Notes under the pieces: generated by a model
The model's input: the letters and a program-made list of their open reading frames with translations, nothing else
What the model was told of the DNA's origin: nothing
Databases searched by the model: none
Shown: one piece after another, positions 46,150-58,328 of the stretch
Position numbering within the stretch: the stretch's first letter is position 1
How the letters are laid out: each line of letters opens with the position of its first letter
Translations under genes and position numbers: made by a program
NCBI GenBank assembly: GCA_009733575.1
Contig: ML769415.1
Span: forward strand, 62,001 to 126,000
DNA from: Gymnopus androsaceus JB14
Taxonomy: Eukaryota; Basidiomycota; Agaricomycetes; Agaricales; Omphalotaceae
Direction of reading: 5' to 3'
Length of the DNA stretch: 64,000 nucleotides

Positions 46150-49100
46150 TTCGACGTTACAGCAGAACCAGAACAGCCATCAACAATCGCAGGACCTCGG
46201 CAAGTTGCCGAGGTTTTCAAAGGCAACGTAAATAAAAATCTGGAAAATCCCAATATGTTGAAGCATCATATCGGATATCCTTTCCTCAGCCTGCGTCTAT
46301 CCCAGCTAACTTGCCAGTGGTAAAGCAGCTCTATCTCCCGATTTTCAATCTGGAGCGTATCTCTGCCTCCGGCTTTTCTTGTTACTGGCTACACCGAGAT
46401 TTCCTCCGCAAGATCACGGACTCAATAAGAAGTCTTTGGTTTATGGTACAGGTAGACCGCAAGGATGAAATGCTCACTTTAGCTTGCACTTATTGCAACG
46501 ACCGGCACATTGCACAGTAAGTAGTACAAGATCGAGGGAATATTTACCGGGCTCAAATGGGTAGCTACGGTGTGTAAGTCCTCTGGAATAAAAAACAACC
46601 AAATCGTGGTTCAGTGATTTTTTCTCGCACAACGGTAAGGTTCCCGAGGCCATATATATATAGTCACACTCAATTACACCTCAAAAACACATACTTCTTA
46701 CTATTGCTATGTATGATAAATTTTTTGTTCGCGCTCCGAGCTGACTTATCAGGGGGATGCAAAAAGCTGTGGTCGTCTCGAGACCAAGGTATTGCAAGGT
46801 TCTTCGGGTATTTAACGGAGTCTTCAATGAACCTCACATGTCGGTATTCCGTTGGCTAGAGGATGCACCATGCGGATAGCATTTAGGCAGGTGGGCCTCA
46901 ATCTTAGTTTGCTGATTTGAAACCCCACCCTCAAAAGAGACAATTCTTGCCGTACAAATAAATCCCCTGACCTGGTAGGAGTTCCTTTTCATTGCATGAT
47001 AAGCGCTAACGTTGAACTCCCATTAGTAGATTTTATGAATAACATAGTAGTTTGAGGAGAAAAAGGTGCAATCAAAGATGGTTGCCCAAAAAAGACATCC
47101 AGCAAGAGTTCAAAAATTTTCTTGACTATTCAATCAACGGGAGAAGACCTGTGAAGAGTCAAGACCACTTGATATCAAACAATGAGATGGAATTCCTCTT
47201 CATGAAATGATGCGAAGGCGTAGTAAATTGAAACCATCTGTTAATCTCCCATAAGAAACACCTCCAAGGGACTCCCCAAACGCAAACTTTCATTAAATAG
47301 ACTTGATCCAGTTTCCTTTTCCCAGTAGCGTTAACGGACTTGCCATAGCAGCCATGTACCGCCTGCTGTAGCGCGAAGAGACCAAGAAGAGTAAGTGAGA
47401 CGTATATTTGAGTGCTTACTGCATCCGAACTCCCGACACTTGTGCATGAGAGCGCGAGATTCGCTAGTAGAGTTCTGTGAGTAGTCGTGAACACATCGGA
47501 AGTCTGCGTTCGAATCTTCTAATCAATAATCTGTCGGAGTCAAACAGAAGCCAAGAGGCGGCCATATCCGAGTCCTGTGGGATATCACCCGAAAATGATT
47601 TTTCGAGGTCTGGATGAGCTGGAACGAGTTGAAAAGATCGTACGAGAGTCCGTCGTCATTTTGGACATTCTGGCAGGTCTCCATTGTACCGACCGCCTTC
47701 GGAGGTGATTTTTGCCATTTACCTTCAAGCCCAAGTTCCGTGCCGATCTACTCACCTTGTATCATCCATTGGGTAAATTAATCATCAACCTGGAGATCTT
47801 CTGTTCCGTACATTGTAAGGTACATATTTCTGCCACCATAAATTTCGCCGGCATCCATGGAATAGGACAAGTACAAACCGGTTTCAGATTGAATTGTGAA
47901 GCTAGTATATGTCTCTACGTGTGGAACTTTTAATCAGAGTGGCCGCATAAAGTGAAAAAATCTCGTACGATTCGGCCCAGTCCGAGAAGTATAGAGGCAA
48001 ATCCTAGCATTGTGTAGACGTAGACCAAGATCGGCACAAGGGAGTCCTGGGATAGTACAGCGTCATCTACAGCCTGAGAGGCCTGCTAAGAAGAAATGAC
48101 GCGAGTTTTTCGTGGATTTCCCGTGGACCTGAGAACACACAACAGCTCTGCGTATCTTCTGGTACATAAGTTTCGAATCCTTAGAAAAGATGGTCCGATA
48201 GGAGATTGTGCTGGGAATTGAAGTGTTGGTTGCTGTTGGATTGGATCCTACTAAGTAGGTGACCTTGCTTTCGGAAATCGATAAGTACTAGTAGCTGGAT
48301 CCCTAAAATTGCAAGGACGTCGTTGATATTTTTAGTCAATTTCCGAATGTAGATGAACGAAAAGTTTATGATCTGAGATATATGGTTCTTGTGTTATTAA
48401 ATGATTAGGATTCCACTTCAGAAACCATTCATGAGAAAAAAGAACTACATTGATTGCTATTTGGATTGCATCACAGGGAGGTAACTGAAGAAGTGTCGGG
48501 AACGCATTGAACAGTACAAGAATGTCACAAACAGTCAAATATTGAACGTTAACGGTTAAGGCCTCACCATGATTCGGCGTGTGAACGGTGATTGCAGCCA
48601 ACGTACACTCGTCGAGAGCTTCAGACCTTCCGTCCTCCGGAGCACAAATACTTCTTCTCGGGCTTGAGATCACGATCGTGAAAGTCAATCGGAATCGGAG
48701 CAAAATTTTCAAGAATAGAGCAGCGGAAGATCAGCCATGAAGAGGAGATGGGCGAGAGATGGGAACAATTTCACAAATGAAGACAAGTACTTCGTGGCAT
48801 GTGAGCATGAATGTCAAAGCAAAGCTGACACAGAAGAAGCCTTGCAATTTAGAACCTTTTGTGGGCAGTGGCGTGAGCCAAACAGTTCGGAAGAGGACAA
48901 GGAGGACAAGGAGCCTCAACAGACGACCAGAGACGAGTCCGCAAGAGTCCGCAGGACCTATCGGTCCGGAAATTTACCGGTTTCTCTCGATCTAATGCGC
49001 AGGTTGAGGATCGTCTCAAGGCCCCGCCTGCCATCGTCAAGAGCTTTGGGTCAACGAAGGATGTTGAGGACATCCACAGCGGAGCAAGATGACGGCAGCA

Positions 49101-49380
49101 GTTGAATGTATTCGAACTTGAAGAAAGATTGCTGCCACGGGTTTCGATCAGCCTGATCAGCCTTCAAGTTTCTATATAGGATTCCACTACAAGAAGCCCC
49201 CCTGGCCATGGCCTGAGCGCGAAATGGATGCATGGGAACGCGCGCCGTTAAGAAGATATCTTCGGCAGGATTCTTCGATTTTCGTGCCGAGCATCACTCA
49301 CTAATGCAAAAAGAGGGCCTCCTTCAATCCTTTCACTTGTCTCTTTACGCCCATCTTCACCCCTCCGTAACATCTTCAAC
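46150..49380. other. 3.2-kb stretch without a supported gene
   Basis: Open frames are short and scattered (46614-46859, 47159-47494 minus, 48332-48712 minus, 48737-49105). The 48737-49105 frame is charged and hydrophilic (SSEEDKEDKEPQQTT) with an adjacent alternative frame reading DRLKAPPAIVKSFGSTKDVE near 49010-49090 that looks protein-like. A minus-strand frame near 47790-47930 reads YTSFTIQSETGLYLSYS, reminiscent of a ricin-B-type carbohydrate-binding repeat. None can be joined into a gene model by eye. Confidence 0.4.
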
Positions 49381-51237
49381 ATGGGTAGGAGAAAAATAGC
49401 AATCGAACCCATCCCGGTTAGTGTCGAGCTACACCGTCCAAAGCTTCTACTGATCGTGAACTCCGTCATTCTATTATCGTCGCGCTCACCGTTTGACTCT
49501 ACCATATACATTACCTCGCTGATCATTCGATTCCGAATCTGCAATTGGCATCTGGGTATACTTAGCATGAGCGCAATCGTTCTGTGACGTTTTTAAAGGT
49601 ACACGTTATTTTTACTCCAATCTTGGCACAGGGAATCCGGATATAATTATCGCGACGCGTTGTTGAAGACAGAACTGACTAGTGATCTAGAGGAAACATG
49701 GTCTCTTCAAGAAAGCATACGAGCTCGGGGTGCTTTGCAGTGTCGATGTGGCGGTCATCATCTTCGGTAACTTGCGAATTTTGCGAATGTTTTATCCGAA
49801 TTTTTATCCCGTCTAACTCGCTCACGCAGAGGAAAAACCAGGACATCATTTGAAGCTTTATCAATATTGCTCCTCCGACATTCATGATATAGTGCAACGC
49901 CATGTCCGAGTGCGTAAGGCTAAAAATCTGTTCGACAGCTATCTAACCATTCTCGTTTACAAAGCACGACGGGGAAAAAGATACACGAGGACCAGCCGAT
50001 TTTTCTGGCGTACCCAGTACGAAATTTGAGGAGTTTGGCGAAGGTGATGAAGAGGAAGTAGAGGACGAGGACGAGGATGTTCGTAGAGGTGTTAAGCGAC
50101 CCAACGACGGGCATGTAAAATCAGAAGATATTTCACTTGATGTCGATGTACGTTGCAAGCTTCTTTCTTGTTTAAACTTAGGTCTGATCTTACTACTGGA
50201 CGCTCGGCAGTTGAGCTACCCACAAAGTCATATATTTGAGGCTCCTTCGTCGATACGTGGAATAAACCCCAGCATAACAATCCCTTCTGATCGGCGCTCC
50301 CATCATCAGCATTCGCCCGCAATGCCAAACAAAAGGGTGCGGACTGGAGGTACGGGGTTTTATTCTTTACCGTTGATTCATAGTTAATGGACACTCCTTA
50401 GCTCTTTCTAGTGGTTCTAGTGGTCGCAGTCCAAGGAGTAGTCATCCCTACATCTCCCCTACCACAAATCAGCCGTTCGGTCGAGCGCAAACCGCTGACC
50501 ACAACTTTTTCTCTAGTCCAACATCCCCGCAAACGTATAATCCAGAGTCGAGTTTCGATGTTGCCCATCCGTCCAGAGATCAACAACTGACAAGCTCCCG
50601 CAACGGAAGCAGCGGAACTCCAAGCTACCCTCCCCGGAGCACCGCTTACGATGCCGCGCTATATACTCCTCTCATCAGGCACTCACCGCAAAACATTGGT
50701 TCAAGCTCGAGTGGCGGGCCAGGCGGTGGTGAGGGCTTCAAATTTCTCGATGGTGACTCGCGCAGTCGCGCCCCGGCTACCTCGGGTCACCTAGGCACAA
50801 ATATCGATTGGCCCGACCATAACAATTCTGCTTACGGCGCGAACCCTTCAGCAGCTCGTAAGTGCAAGCTCTTTCAGCGTCTTATTATTTCTCCGAAGAC
50901 TAACCAAAACACGTCTTCAGCGAACGAGGGCACATGGCTTGATTTTTTAAATCCCAGCCATGGGAGTCATAGCGGCAGTAATTCGGTTATCAGCGTGCCG
51001 GACGTTTCTGGAAGGCGAAATTCTCAGACTCAATCCTGGGAGCGCGGGCCTAGTAGGAACATGAGCGCAACTTTTACTCGAAGCTTGCCCGCAGTTGATG
51101 GTTCCAGGAGATCTAGATTGAACTCCTCGGGATCAGCAGGTGACGACGAAGCATCTGCCTCGGGTGGGAACAGTTTACCAGGCGGAATCGGAAATCCTGC
51201 AATCTCTATAAAAAAAGAGAAGGATATCGGAGGTTGA
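49381..51237 (+). CDS. MADS-box transcription factor, MEF2/Rlm1 type
   Basis: DNA-binding regulator; yeast Rlm1 acts in cell-wall-integrity signalling. The box is split by introns: [12 protein letters not shown] (49381-49416), [11 protein letters not shown] (49570-49602), [20 protein letters not shown] then AVIIF (to about 49771), and [18 protein letters not shown]. All joins are GT-AG and in frame. An acidic patch follows ([19 protein letters not shown]) and a long Ser/Pro/Gly-rich region ([32 protein letters not shown]) typical of Rlm1-type activators. The C-terminus ends [12 protein letters not shown], stop at 51235-51237. MGRRKI at the very N-terminus puts it with MEF2-type rather than SRF-type proteins. 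It is about 520 residues. Confidence 0.88.
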
Positions 51238-51280
51238 CTGGAACCAGGGACCATCATCGACAGAGACCTGAAATTTTCCC

Positions 51281-51303
51281 TAAGTAAGTAAGTAAGTAAG
51301 TAA
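51281..51303. repeat. (TAAG)n microsatellite
   Basis: Five and a half perfect copies of TAAG, 44 bases after the MADS-box stop codon. Confidence 0.9.
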
Positions 51304-52228
51304 ACGCGTGGGTGCCGCTTCCGAATACATGCTGTATCTTCTTGGTCATGATATAATTTGTAACAGCCCTGTCTCGCAATTCGCCGACATCCTTATATGC
51401 GACTCAGGTGCGACTGTGGCTCGAATTTGAATTGAGTTTGATAGAATCAGCTTTGACCGTCCCGGTCTGATCGGATGCCAAAGTGCAAGCTTCCTGAAAC
51501 CTCCACTGGACATTTCATCAGCGACGTACAAGTAAATGGCGAAACTTGAGGTGAAACTCAAAGAAAAAAAGGGTCTTTCGACTTCCCGAACCTAGATACT
51601 CTTCTAATAAGTAATAACAAAAGAGGGACGATCTGCCTGCTCAGAGACGGGTCAGTAGCCTTGGATACTATCGCAAATACAATCGCGGGTAATATTGGAC
51701 GGGAGCATGACTTTATGGAAATCATTGACTCTACTTGAACCCTTGGAAAGTTTTGTGGAAACAGCTGGGCAACCCGCTGAGGACCGCGCTAAGTTGAGGG
51801 ATTGCGCCGGGCTTGTGCGGCTTTGATCACACATGTACAATATGCACTCAATAAGTAGTGCAATGAATCGGGCTGTTTTCAGCAAAGCAAATCACCAACT
51901 GGATCAAAAGATCACAATAATATCGAAGTTATTCGACATAGTTGTAGTAGGCGATATATCTTGCGCGTGATGGACGGAACTATTACAAACTACAGTCGTT
52001 GTTCAAGGTATAAAACAAAAAGTAAGTACATATACTTCAGCAGCCGTTAATATACTAGTACCATCTGGAAATGAGAAGCACGGCGCTGCGAGGTGAGCCA
52101 AAATTCTGAGAAGCTTTCCCCCATGACGGATGATGCGAAATCCTGACTCCTGAGTCATTGACACGAATGAACGAAGCACGAGATCACGAGACCGTTCGCT
52201 CTTTCTAAAGAATCTCAACTTTCTGCTG
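51304..52228. other. Intergenic, no gene seen
   Basis: About 900 bases between the MADS-box gene and RAD52. Short minus-strand frames have no recognisable content. Confidence 0.45.
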
Positions 52229-52339
52229 TTGACCTATTGCCTTATACTCTTACCCTGCCTTTGGATGGCTGGTGCTCTGAGCGGCCACATCCTTGAATCT
52301 TATCATTCTCTCAATTCGCAGTCTTCTGGACCTTTTGGC

Positions 52340-54429
52340 ATGGCCACGCACCCCACGTTCAACAATTCCAGGTCGAATCCTTGGCCCAGCAGTAGCAACA
52401 TAGTCACCAGCGGTGCAATGTCTTTCGATGCCGATATGCATGGAAACTCACAACCCATGCAACTTGTCTCTGATCTCCCAGAAGATCGAGACTTGCATGA
52501 ATCTCTCAAAATCTACTGCTATGAAGATCGCTGCACTCCAGGCCAAGCTGAATCTACAGCTAGGTCCTGAATACATTTCTACTCGCCCAGGACCAGGTGG
52601 CGGTCCAAAGCTTGTATATGCGGAAGGATGGAAGATTATCAACCTGGCGAACGAAGTTTTTGGGTTCAACGGATGGAGCTCGAATCTGGTTAGTTTGACG
52701 ACGGATTTTATCGACTATAATGAGGAAACTAGGAGATATTCTGTGGGCGTAACAGCGATAGTGAGGGTTACTCTACGGGATGGTGTTTTTCATGAGGACA
52801 TTGGGTATGGCCTTTTGGAGAATTCGAAGACCAAGGGCCCGGCGTTAGACAAGGTACGTTGATTTTTCGCTCATTTATCTATCGCAATTAATTCCTCTAC
52901 CACTCAGTGCAAGAAGGAAGCTGTGACTGACGGCTTAAAGCGTACCCTCCGCAATTTTGGAAATCTCTTGGGCAATTGTCTATACGACAAGCAGTACACT
53001 CAGGAGATAGTGAAAATCAAAGTCACTCCGGTGCGTCAGCTCATCTCTTCTTCAGTAGCAGACTAATGAGTCCAATTTAGCCTAAATTCGATAAAGAAAA
53101 TCTTTATCGCAGACCAGAATTCGCGCATGAAGCAAATAAAGCTGGATCCAGCTCGGCATCGAGCAGCAACACATCGAAGCCTACCGCTGTCAATAACACT
53201 GTCTCCACTCCAGTTGTCAAAGCCGAAACAGTGCTCCCAAAACCACTGTCTTCGATTCCTCCTCACGTTCGCGAGTCGGTCCGAACAGAATCTTCATCAT
53301 CCTCATCGACTACCCCTGCAAGCACAACACACACCGCTATACCCATCACTAAAGATATACCACCTCCAAATACATCTACGCCAGGAGCTAGATCCTCTAG
53401 TCGAGGGTCCGCCGCTCGACACGCCGCCATTCTACATGGGTTGAATACACCCATCGCGACTCCTGTTGCTCCGACAGTTCGTCCACCTCAGCAAGGGCAG
53501 CCTACGGCTCACAATCGACAAGTTACCTTTGCTGAATCTCCATTGGTAAATCGTACAAATACCGCCGCTTCTGTGCCTGCACTACCAAACGAGTCCTTCG
53601 ACAATGTTGGAGCGGACGATGAATCCTTCACGTTTGGATCAGAGGACGATGCCTTCTACGCTACAGTAGACCTGGGGGACGTGGATTTAGGGCGACCTGT
53701 TGACTTTACAGAAGGGACAGGTGACGGGAGTGGAGATGGAATGCAGAGTATCCTATCGTCATCGACTACGATTTCTAGTTCAGATTTGAAAAACGCGCAA
53801 CCCACTCGGGCGAATCCATCCCCATCATCTTCCTCGCATACACCGAGCTCGTCCGTTGGCAGTTCAGCGTCTGCAGCAGTTTTCCCGCCTTTCCCCCAGA
53901 ACAAAGACAAGGAACAGAACCAGCGTGACCCGCAGCATCAAGCTCAGCGTCCTGCTCTAAATCCTCCAAGAACATCCGATTCCGTGAATCGACAAACCCA
54001 TTCGAGTTCTGGTAATGCAAGTAAAGACTCGCCGACTGTTGTCGCGACCTCCACTCCTGCGCGTCGGATGGGAGGTTTCACATTTCCGCCCGATGTAGTA
54101 AGTGCCCAGTCACTTGAAAAAATTGTAACTTTTTCTGACCAACGTACGTACTAGTTGAATAGGCAGCCTCAACAACAAGCTATTGGAGTGAAGCGTCCTG
54201 CAGAAGCTATGAGGTCTGTCCCTTTTCTGACATTTATAATTCAACTCTGACGCTGTAAGCTAGAACCTCCGTAAGCTCTCAGGCCTCTCGCGATCGAAGA
54301 CTGGGTCCGGGAATGGGACTGATGACAGCCCAAGGCGGAGGTATGACCAGGCAACAGCTCAACTTGGGACACGGCCAGGGAACGGGATTGGATCGTGACG
54401 GAGGGGATGTTAAGAGGACAAGGTACTGA
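52340..54429 (+). CDS. RAD52: Rad52 recombination mediator
   Basis: Homologous-recombination factor that anneals DNA and loads Rad51, nuclear. The N-terminal core is unmistakable: [50 protein letters not shown], then after an intron [20 protein letters not shown] and LGNCLYDK. The C-terminal half is long, Ser/Thr/Pro-rich and disordered, with an acidic patch ([17 protein letters not shown]). Last exons read [17 protein letters not shown] and [14 protein letters not shown], with a basic end VKRTRY, stop at 54427-54429. The start at 52340 ([10 protein letters not shown]) is in a different frame from the core: one extra A in the AAAA at 52508-52511, or an 82-nt intron (52400-52481), would join them. 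A start inside the core frame at 52413 is the alternative. Confidence 0.88.
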
Positions 54430-54894
54430 TATTACTGCTACGTCTTCGCCTTGCTCTCGCTTCGAGTTTTGGAGTGAATGACCTACTGTACTGCTTTTAT
54501 GATCATGATACAAACGTTGGATACAAGGTGCTCAATGTGTACGATATTCCAGAAACCAATCGTCCTGTTGATCAGTTGAGACCGCTTAATAACCTGGACT
54601 TGCAAGTCTCGACTGCGTTAATTGAGACCGTCTTCCTCTCATAGTGATGTTCAATTTCTGCGATGAGCTTCAGTAGTCCAAAGATTTTCATCAAACAAAC
54701 GCGTCAAAACGTGCAACACTCTAGAGCTCAGTATGCACAGTGGAGGCTGGGAATCGGACCGGATACAAAGCAAAGTCCTACTCCGATTATCACATGGGCG
54801 CTACTAAGGCCGGCATTTACCTATAACCGGACAATTTAAATCTACCCCGCGCAAGGCGGCGGCTCAACTGATTCCTCTTCCTCCAACGAACAAC

Positions 54895-56342
54895 ATGTCT
54901 TCAGAAATAGCCAAAGTAGTAGGCTTTGAACTACCAGACAGACCGGTAGGCACAGTTGCGGGTTTCTTCGCCGTTCTGCTGATTTACCAAACTACTTACT
55001 CAAAGGTAACCTGGCTCAAACGAGATTTGATTCTGTATGCGCTGGGGGTTGGAGCACAGAATACTGAAGATGATCTTCCCTTTGTCTATGGTGGGTGCGC
55101 ATAGTGCCTCTCTTTACTCATTATCTAACCTACCTATCAGAACTGAGTACGCATTCCGTCATGAATTCTCAGAAGGAACGAAATAATTATGCCTCCCCAT
55201 AGACTCTAAATTTGCTGCATTACCTACATATCCTGTGGTTCTGGCGCTCAAAGGGTGATAGCCAAGAATTGAACCTGTTCGCCGAAAGGATGCGGGGCGA
55301 CGTCAAGCTACCTGGAATGCCACCTGCGGACCCAAATCGAGTTGTGTGTATCTTCGATCTGAATCATCAATCGTTCGCCTGAATGAATGTCATTCTCCTT
55401 TAGGTACATGGGTCGCAGTCTATCGAAATCCTCAAGCCGTTACCTCTTACCAGCGGTCCTGGATGGAAGTGGAAGTCGAGATACACGGGCATATCGGAGA
55501 ACAGTGAGCGCGTTCTTCATGCTAGCTCGAATGGATGTTCAACCGTACTTCCAGAGAGCGGTGTTGTTCTTACAGCTGAAAATACGCTGGTCGACCCTCA
55601 GAATGTCCCGTATGCCAAGCTCTACGTACGTGCTCATATCGCTAGTCCTAATGCTGCTAGGGCTCATTACGTTGATCTGCAGAGCTCATCGTTCAACATT
55701 GGCATGAAAATTACTGGTGACAAGTTTAACAAAATGATTGCTGGACCTCCCCAGGCCAAACCTATCCCCAAGGACAAGAAGCCTGATTGGGTATTCAAAG
55801 ATGAGACGTCAACGTCCCAAGCTCTGATATTCCGACTTTCTGGAGATTACAACCCTCTTCATATTGGTATGTATTCTCCTAACCTCGCTCTTTTGTGCGT
55901 TGCTAATGGTCTGTATGTTATGTAATTAGATCCAGCAATCGGCAAAGCTGCAGGTTTCGGAGGTCAGTTGCATTGCACATACTTGTTTATTTGTTCTTAC
56001 GCAGCTGCAGGCGTTATTCTTCATGGTCTATCCACGTTCGGATTCGCCGCGCGCGCACTCCTCAAATCCGTCGGAGGCAACAAACCAGACACACTCAAGT
56101 TCTTTGGTGTAAGATTCACATCGCCTGTCAAGCCTGGAGATGCCCTCGAGACGCAGATTTGGGAAGTGGGTCCAGGACCTAACGGTACAACTGAAGTGAC
56201 GTTTGTAACAAAGAACTTGAAAACAGGAAAGGTATGTTGACCTGCGTGTCTTTTGACATCGGTAGATTTTGACGAACATCGTCAGGATGCTCTTGGAGGT
56301 GGTATTGCGTATATTATCAAATCGCCGTCTAGCAAGCTGTGA
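54895..56342 (+). CDS. Peroxisomal MaoC-type (R)-enoyl-CoA hydratase, hydratase 2
   Basis: Hydrates trans-2-enoyl-CoA in peroxisomal beta-oxidation. The start at 54895 opens MSSEIAKVVGFELPDRP. The N-terminal hot-dog half has ILYALGVGAQ and ALPTYPVVLALKG; the C-terminal half has the hydratase-2 motif SGDYNPLHIDPAIGKAAGF followed by GVILHGLSTFGFAARALL (catalytic Asp and His present), FGVRFTSPVKPGDALETQIW and the last exon. It ends in SSKL: an SKL tripeptide, the type 1 peroxisomal targeting signal. Introns near 55089-55140, 55147-55200, 55500-55551, 55627-55685, 55865-55930, 55962-56005 and 56232-56285. One apparent extra G (GGG at 55253-55255) breaks the frame in an otherwise intact gene. Confidence 0.87.
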
Positions 56343-56760
56343 TAATATGGCAGTGCATCTATTTAAGCACCATTCGTCGAATGAGGAGTTGTGCAGTGTA
56401 TTAATATCACAGTTGTATGGATGGGAATGTACTACTAGTCAGCTGGTTTTTATCTACGACAGTGAAAGTACAGTATGCGATGAGGATGGATAAAGTTACA
56501 ACTTGCATTCAGAAAATAAAGTGAAAGAGCAAAGTCTACTATTGAATTATAGTGGTGGTTCCCGTATTGGTACAACTCGAAAGATCTAGTTGGAGCAAAG
56601 CTGTAAGGATGCTTGAGAGCAAGAAGCAAGGAGAAAAATGCGACGTGGATCGGCGAGCAGCCTGAAAGGCAGAAAGAATGACGATGGTTTCTACAAAATC
56701 GCGACATCCATGTAACCTTCGAGTGTCGGACAGTGGATGTGTTTGTACTTTCCCTTATCT

Positions 56761-58135
56761 TTAGTGGGAATTCATCAGTACATATCCATCACCGGTAGAA
56801 GAGATACAAAAGAACTGACCATCCCTTTGGTTCATCTTAACAGCGCCTTTTGAATTCATCAACGAGAATGCACCCTCCAACGCACTGAGCACATTGTCCC
56901 AATCGGAATCTATACCCTCATGGAATCCGCCGTAGAACATCTGCGCGGGGTTCACGAGAAGTTTGAGCTCCAGCTCCGGAGTAAGAAGCTTCTGCTGAGC
57001 CAACAAGGAATCAAATCGGGCCCAATCTGCACATTCAGTGTAATCAAAGTCCTCCAAATCGTCACCGACAGCGCAAATGTCGATGCTGACAGTGTGAAGA
57101 CGTGAAAAGGGCATTGAGGATTCAAAGCTGCGACACCACCAGCCTAGGAGAAACATGTATGAAAGAGAATCAAATTCGGGCATGAATACGCTGCCAATTC
57201 CGATGTTTATGTTGAAATGAAGGGTGCGAAGGTTGGAGAGGTTGAGCAGCTTTTCAGGGCTGTATCCGTCTGAGCTTTGATACGGAGATAATAACACTAT
57301 TGGAGTGACATAAGTTTCAGAGGAGAGTGGTAGAAAAATTCCTTACTAGTTATGATACACAGTTCCTTCCAAGACGGAGGTGGAACGGGTAATTTTGACA
57401 ATGTCGTCGATACTCATGTCTCTGTCCAATACGAGCTTGAGTGAGCGCAAAGAAGTCTAGTTAAAGATTGGTGTGACAAAGAGAGGAACGATGATATGTG
57501 AATGGTTTCACAAACAAGACGAGAGATTCCAGTCGCACTGAATCATGATCAGTGCGTGGTTGCACTTGAAAGTTGCCACATTCGGACGTTACATCGCGAA
57601 GCTCCAAATGCTTCAAGGTAGTATGTGGATTTGGGATATCATAGCTACCACGTCCCGAAGTCAGGTAGTGAACATAACGGAACGTGAGAGTAGTGATCTT
57701 TGGAAAGTGCATCGCCGCGTGGAGAGCCTTCCGGCCGATATCGTTGATGAACAGTCTACTAGAGATGTCTTCATCTCCTTCGACGCACAAGCCTCCGAGG
57801 TGGATTTCTTTGAGAGAATGACAGAAGAGGTAGAATCATTTCAAGACTGGTGTCACTGATCCAGCATGGCCCAAGTCATCATCATGATGCGAGTAGATTC
57901 GAAGACTCTTCACAAGTGCAACGAGGTGAAGGGATTGTTTCAGCGATCTGTAAATACGCCATCGTTACCGATTCTTCATCGAGTGTTATAGTATGGAACA
58001 TTTTTCGTTGGGCCTGGGATGCAAAAGGATTTGGAGACTAGCGCAATTTTATGTAGCGTGAATTTCTCGGAGGAAGGGATCTGGATCAATGATCAGGTCG
58101 ACAAGCTCTTGACAAAAGTGGTGTTTGTTGTTCAT
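56761..58135 (-). pseudogene. F-box/LRR-like protein gene, disrupted
   Basis: The start at 58135 reads MNNKHHFCQELVDLIID, the opening of an agaric F-box-like protein, then in shifted frames IALVSKSF, AQRKMFHTITLDEES and SLHLVALVKSLRIYSHHD. Later exons are leucine-rich (KITTLTFRYVHYLTSGRG, TTLKHLELRDVTSECGNF, LLNLSNLRTLHFNI) and end at 56761 with DGYVLMNSH. F-box proteins give substrate choice to SCF ubiquitin ligases. Three +1 frame changes and one in-frame TGA lie in the first 300 bases. Some may be sequence errors; the in-frame TGA argues for real decay. The 3' half is intact. Confidence 0.55.
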
Positions 58136-58328
58136 TCTGGAAGCTGTACTTGTCATAAATTATGAAAAAGAATAGAATGCTCAAGTGTTACTGTGCTTAC
58201 GACGCGCTTGGACGGAGGTCACTGAGGACGCGCTTCCAAGTGTGTCGAGTCACGGGATTTTATGTACGCGCTGCGCTGACTCACAGACCAACTTGAACAT
58301 CGACTTTCACGCTAGGCTCTCTGCCAAC

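Noticed and set aside
47790..47930. Ricin-B-like repeat on the minus strand
   Set aside because: Only one short block (YTSFTIQSETGLYLSYS) resembles the family, with stop codons on both sides and no QxW repeats found; too weak to call a gene.
48332..49105. Two divergent frames of about 120 residues
   Set aside because: No recognisable content in the minus frame, and the plus frame is mostly charged low-complexity sequence with competing frames.
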